This document shows positions 6,531-7,584 of a stretch of 7,584 nt of DNA, piece after piece. The stretch is taken from NCBI GenBank assembly GCA_003449595.1, contig DMHB01000012.1, positions 1 through 7,584 on the forward strand, in the 5' to 3' direction. The notes beneath the pieces were generated by a model. The model saw only the letters and a program-made list of their open reading frames with translations, was not told the origin of the DNA and made no database searches. Each line of letters opens with the position of its first letter. Position 1 is the stretch's first letter. The translations under genes and the position numbers were made by a program. The stretch is from Microscillaceae bacterium (GTDB lineage: Bacteria; Bacteroidota; Bacteroidia; Cytophagales; Microscillaceae).

Positions 6531-7522
6531 CTGATGGTGATGTTGCCATTGCGGGTCGATACAAAGAAGGTTTGAGGTGAACCTTGGTTCAGCAGCACTT
6601 CTTGCGACTTCGCTACCATTGACGATACTACTTCTGCACGCGATTTGGCGGCATCATTTGCACCTGTTTGGCTTTGCGATGACTGCGAATAAATCGAGGC
6701 GCGTTCTTGCATTACATCATTGCTTTTTTTGAGTGATGTTGATTTGGTGGGGCTTTCTTTCACATCTTGGGTAAAACTTTGCTCCATTTCTTCATCTGCA
6801 AAGTATTTATTTTCGGTATCGAAAGCATTTTCCAAACTGCCTTGCGCTTGCTTCACTTTCAAAGTAGCTTGTACGTCTTTGGGGAAGTTTAGCTCAATAT
6901 CTCCGTTTATGGTAACAAAAGACATCGTTTGTGAGGGGGGCGTTTTGGCAAAATCGACATAAATATTGCCGTCGGTAGTGCTCAATACAGCCCAACCTTC
7001 CAAGGCATTGAGTGTTATATTGCCTTTTTCATTGTTGATTTCGACCAAGGCTTGCATTCCATCAATTTGTAAATCGCAAGCACCTTGGGTAGTAATTTTA
7101 AGGGCTAAGTTTTTGGGGCAAAGCATTTCAAGCGTGTATTGCTTGGCCGCATAGTTTTTGGTAGTCAAAAATATTTCGTTACCCTCTCGATACAAATTAA
7201 ACTCCTCGCCCAAGCTTTTATTGGCTTGTTGTTCAGTATTCTGTTCCAAAAGGTTAAGCTGAAGCGTAGGCTCTATGACACCGCCAATTATAATTTTTTG
7301 AATGGTTTGGCCTTCTATATGTAGCACATGCGCGCCTTGTGTGTTGAGCACATTGGGGAGTAAGGGGCTTGCTACTTCTTTTCGCAACGATTCAGACTTG
7401 GCTTGTTTGTTTTCTTGTGCAAAACTAATTTTATAACTCAAGCAAAAAAGCAGCGACAACCCAATTGTACAAAGCCATTGCGTGCAGCCATAACACTCGA
7501 TTTGATAAATTGACAATTTCAT
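6518..7522 (-). CDS. Exported DUF4097-like beta-strand repeat protein
   Basis: The 334-residue product has a Sec-type signal peptide (hydrophobic core about 17-30, likely cleavage after A35 in ISFAQ), although the n-region is unusually polar and Cys-rich (C10, C13, C18). Residues about 60-230 are beta-rich and carry repeated turn motifs: KGNITL (166-171), DGNIYV (184-189) and NGDIEL (206-211). A final NGNITIRKK (325-333) ends the protein. This pattern and C-terminal ending are characteristic of the DUF4097/adhesin-like beta-helix families common in Bacteroidota, whose biochemical role is not established. Between about 236 and 315 lies a Ser/Gln/Lys/Glu-rich segment of low complexity that separates the last repeat from the rest. 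The start is supported by a one-base overlap with the upstream gene's stop (TAATG), implying an operon and translational coupling. Location is inferred to be periplasm or cell surface. Confidence 0.78.
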   Translation of the reverse strand: MKLSIYQIECYGCTQWLCTIGLSLLFCLSYKISFAQENKQAKSESLRKEVASPLLPNVLNTQGAHVLHIEGQTIQKIIIGGVIEPTLQLNLLEQNTEQQANKSLGEEFNLYREGNEIFLTTKNYAAKQYTLEMLCPKNLALKITTQGACDLQIDGMQALVEINNEKGNITLNALEGWAVLSTTDGNIYVDFAKTPPSQTMSFVTINGDIELNFPKDVQATLKVKQAQGSLENAFDTENKYFADEEMEQSFTQDVKESPTKSTSLKKSNDVMQERASIYSQSSQSQTGANDAAKSRAEVVSSMVAKSQEVLLNQGSPQTFFVSTRNGNITIRKKP

Positions 7523-7584
7523 TAAGAAAATAATTTTAAAGCTTGTTGTGCATATAATTTCACGCTTTCGTGGATCTGGGCGCT
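7522..7584 (-). CDS. C-terminal end of an unidentified protein (partial, runs off the window)
   Basis: Reading the minus strand inward from the right edge gives an open frame of 20 codons ending in TAA at 7524-7522; the residues are SAQIHESVKLYAQQALKLFS. The stop overlaps by one base the ATG of the DUF4097-like gene (TAATG), the usual arrangement of coupled operon genes, and this is the main support for it being real. The visible tail looks alpha-helical and amphipathic. It is too short to assign to a family. Confidence 0.65.
   Translation of the reverse strand, partial: SAQIHESVKLYAQQALKLFS

Noticed and set aside
6720..7324. Three plus-strand open frames antisense to the DUF4097-like gene
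   Set aside because: No motifs; the minus strand has a signal peptide, repeat motifs and operon-style overlap.
1..7584. CRISPR array, insertion sequence, prophage or toxin-antitoxin module
   Set aside because: No regular direct repeats, transposase, integrase, terminal inverted repeats or small paired toxin/antitoxin frames were seen.

Overview
The window looks like an ordinary chromosomal stretch from a member of the Bacteroidota, probably of the Cytophagales/Saprospirales kind. The reasons are: A/T-rich spacers with no Shine-Dalgarno motifs before the starts; a transmembrane HAMP-SpoIIE phosphatase carrying the linker signature typical of that phylum; a secreted PD40-propeller protein with an OmpA-like tail; and a DUF4097-type beta-strand repeat protein. 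No rRNA, tRNA, CRISPR array, insertion sequence or phage gene is visible.

Layout. Positions 1-146 hold a strong intrinsic terminator for something upstream of the window and a candidate promoter. A plus-strand run of three genes follows: a membrane sensor phosphatase (147-2015), a hotdog-fold acyl-CoA thioesterase (2057-2503) and the tRNA 2-selenouridine/geranyl-2-thiouridine synthase MnmH (start placed at 2490, end 3494). The last two overlap by 14 nt. MnmH converges, with only 3 nt between stops, on a 706-residue secreted multidomain protein (minus strand, 3498-5618). A 116-nt divergent spacer separates that gene from a class I SAM methyltransferase (plus strand, 5735-6508). The methyltransferase converges, with 9 nt between stops, on a DUF4097-like exported protein (minus strand, 6518-7522). 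The start of that last gene overlaps by one base the stop of a further minus-strand gene running in from beyond position 7584, of which only 20 C-terminal residues are present.

How the genes work together. The window does not read as one pathway. Two minus-strand genes encode exported envelope proteins, one of them in an operon that continues past the right edge. The thioesterase-mnmH pair is probably co-translated. The phosphatase is most likely the output of a ligand-sensing switch whose protein partner is not encoded here.

The points most worth a second look are: a Gly-to-Arg change in the P-loop of MnmH, one base from the expected codon; the HBM-like sensor plus SpoIIE phosphatase architecture with an altered catalytic-core motif; a shortened OmpA-like tail on the propeller protein; and a low-complexity insertion in the DUF4097 protein. 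I found no convincing undescribed multi-gene system.
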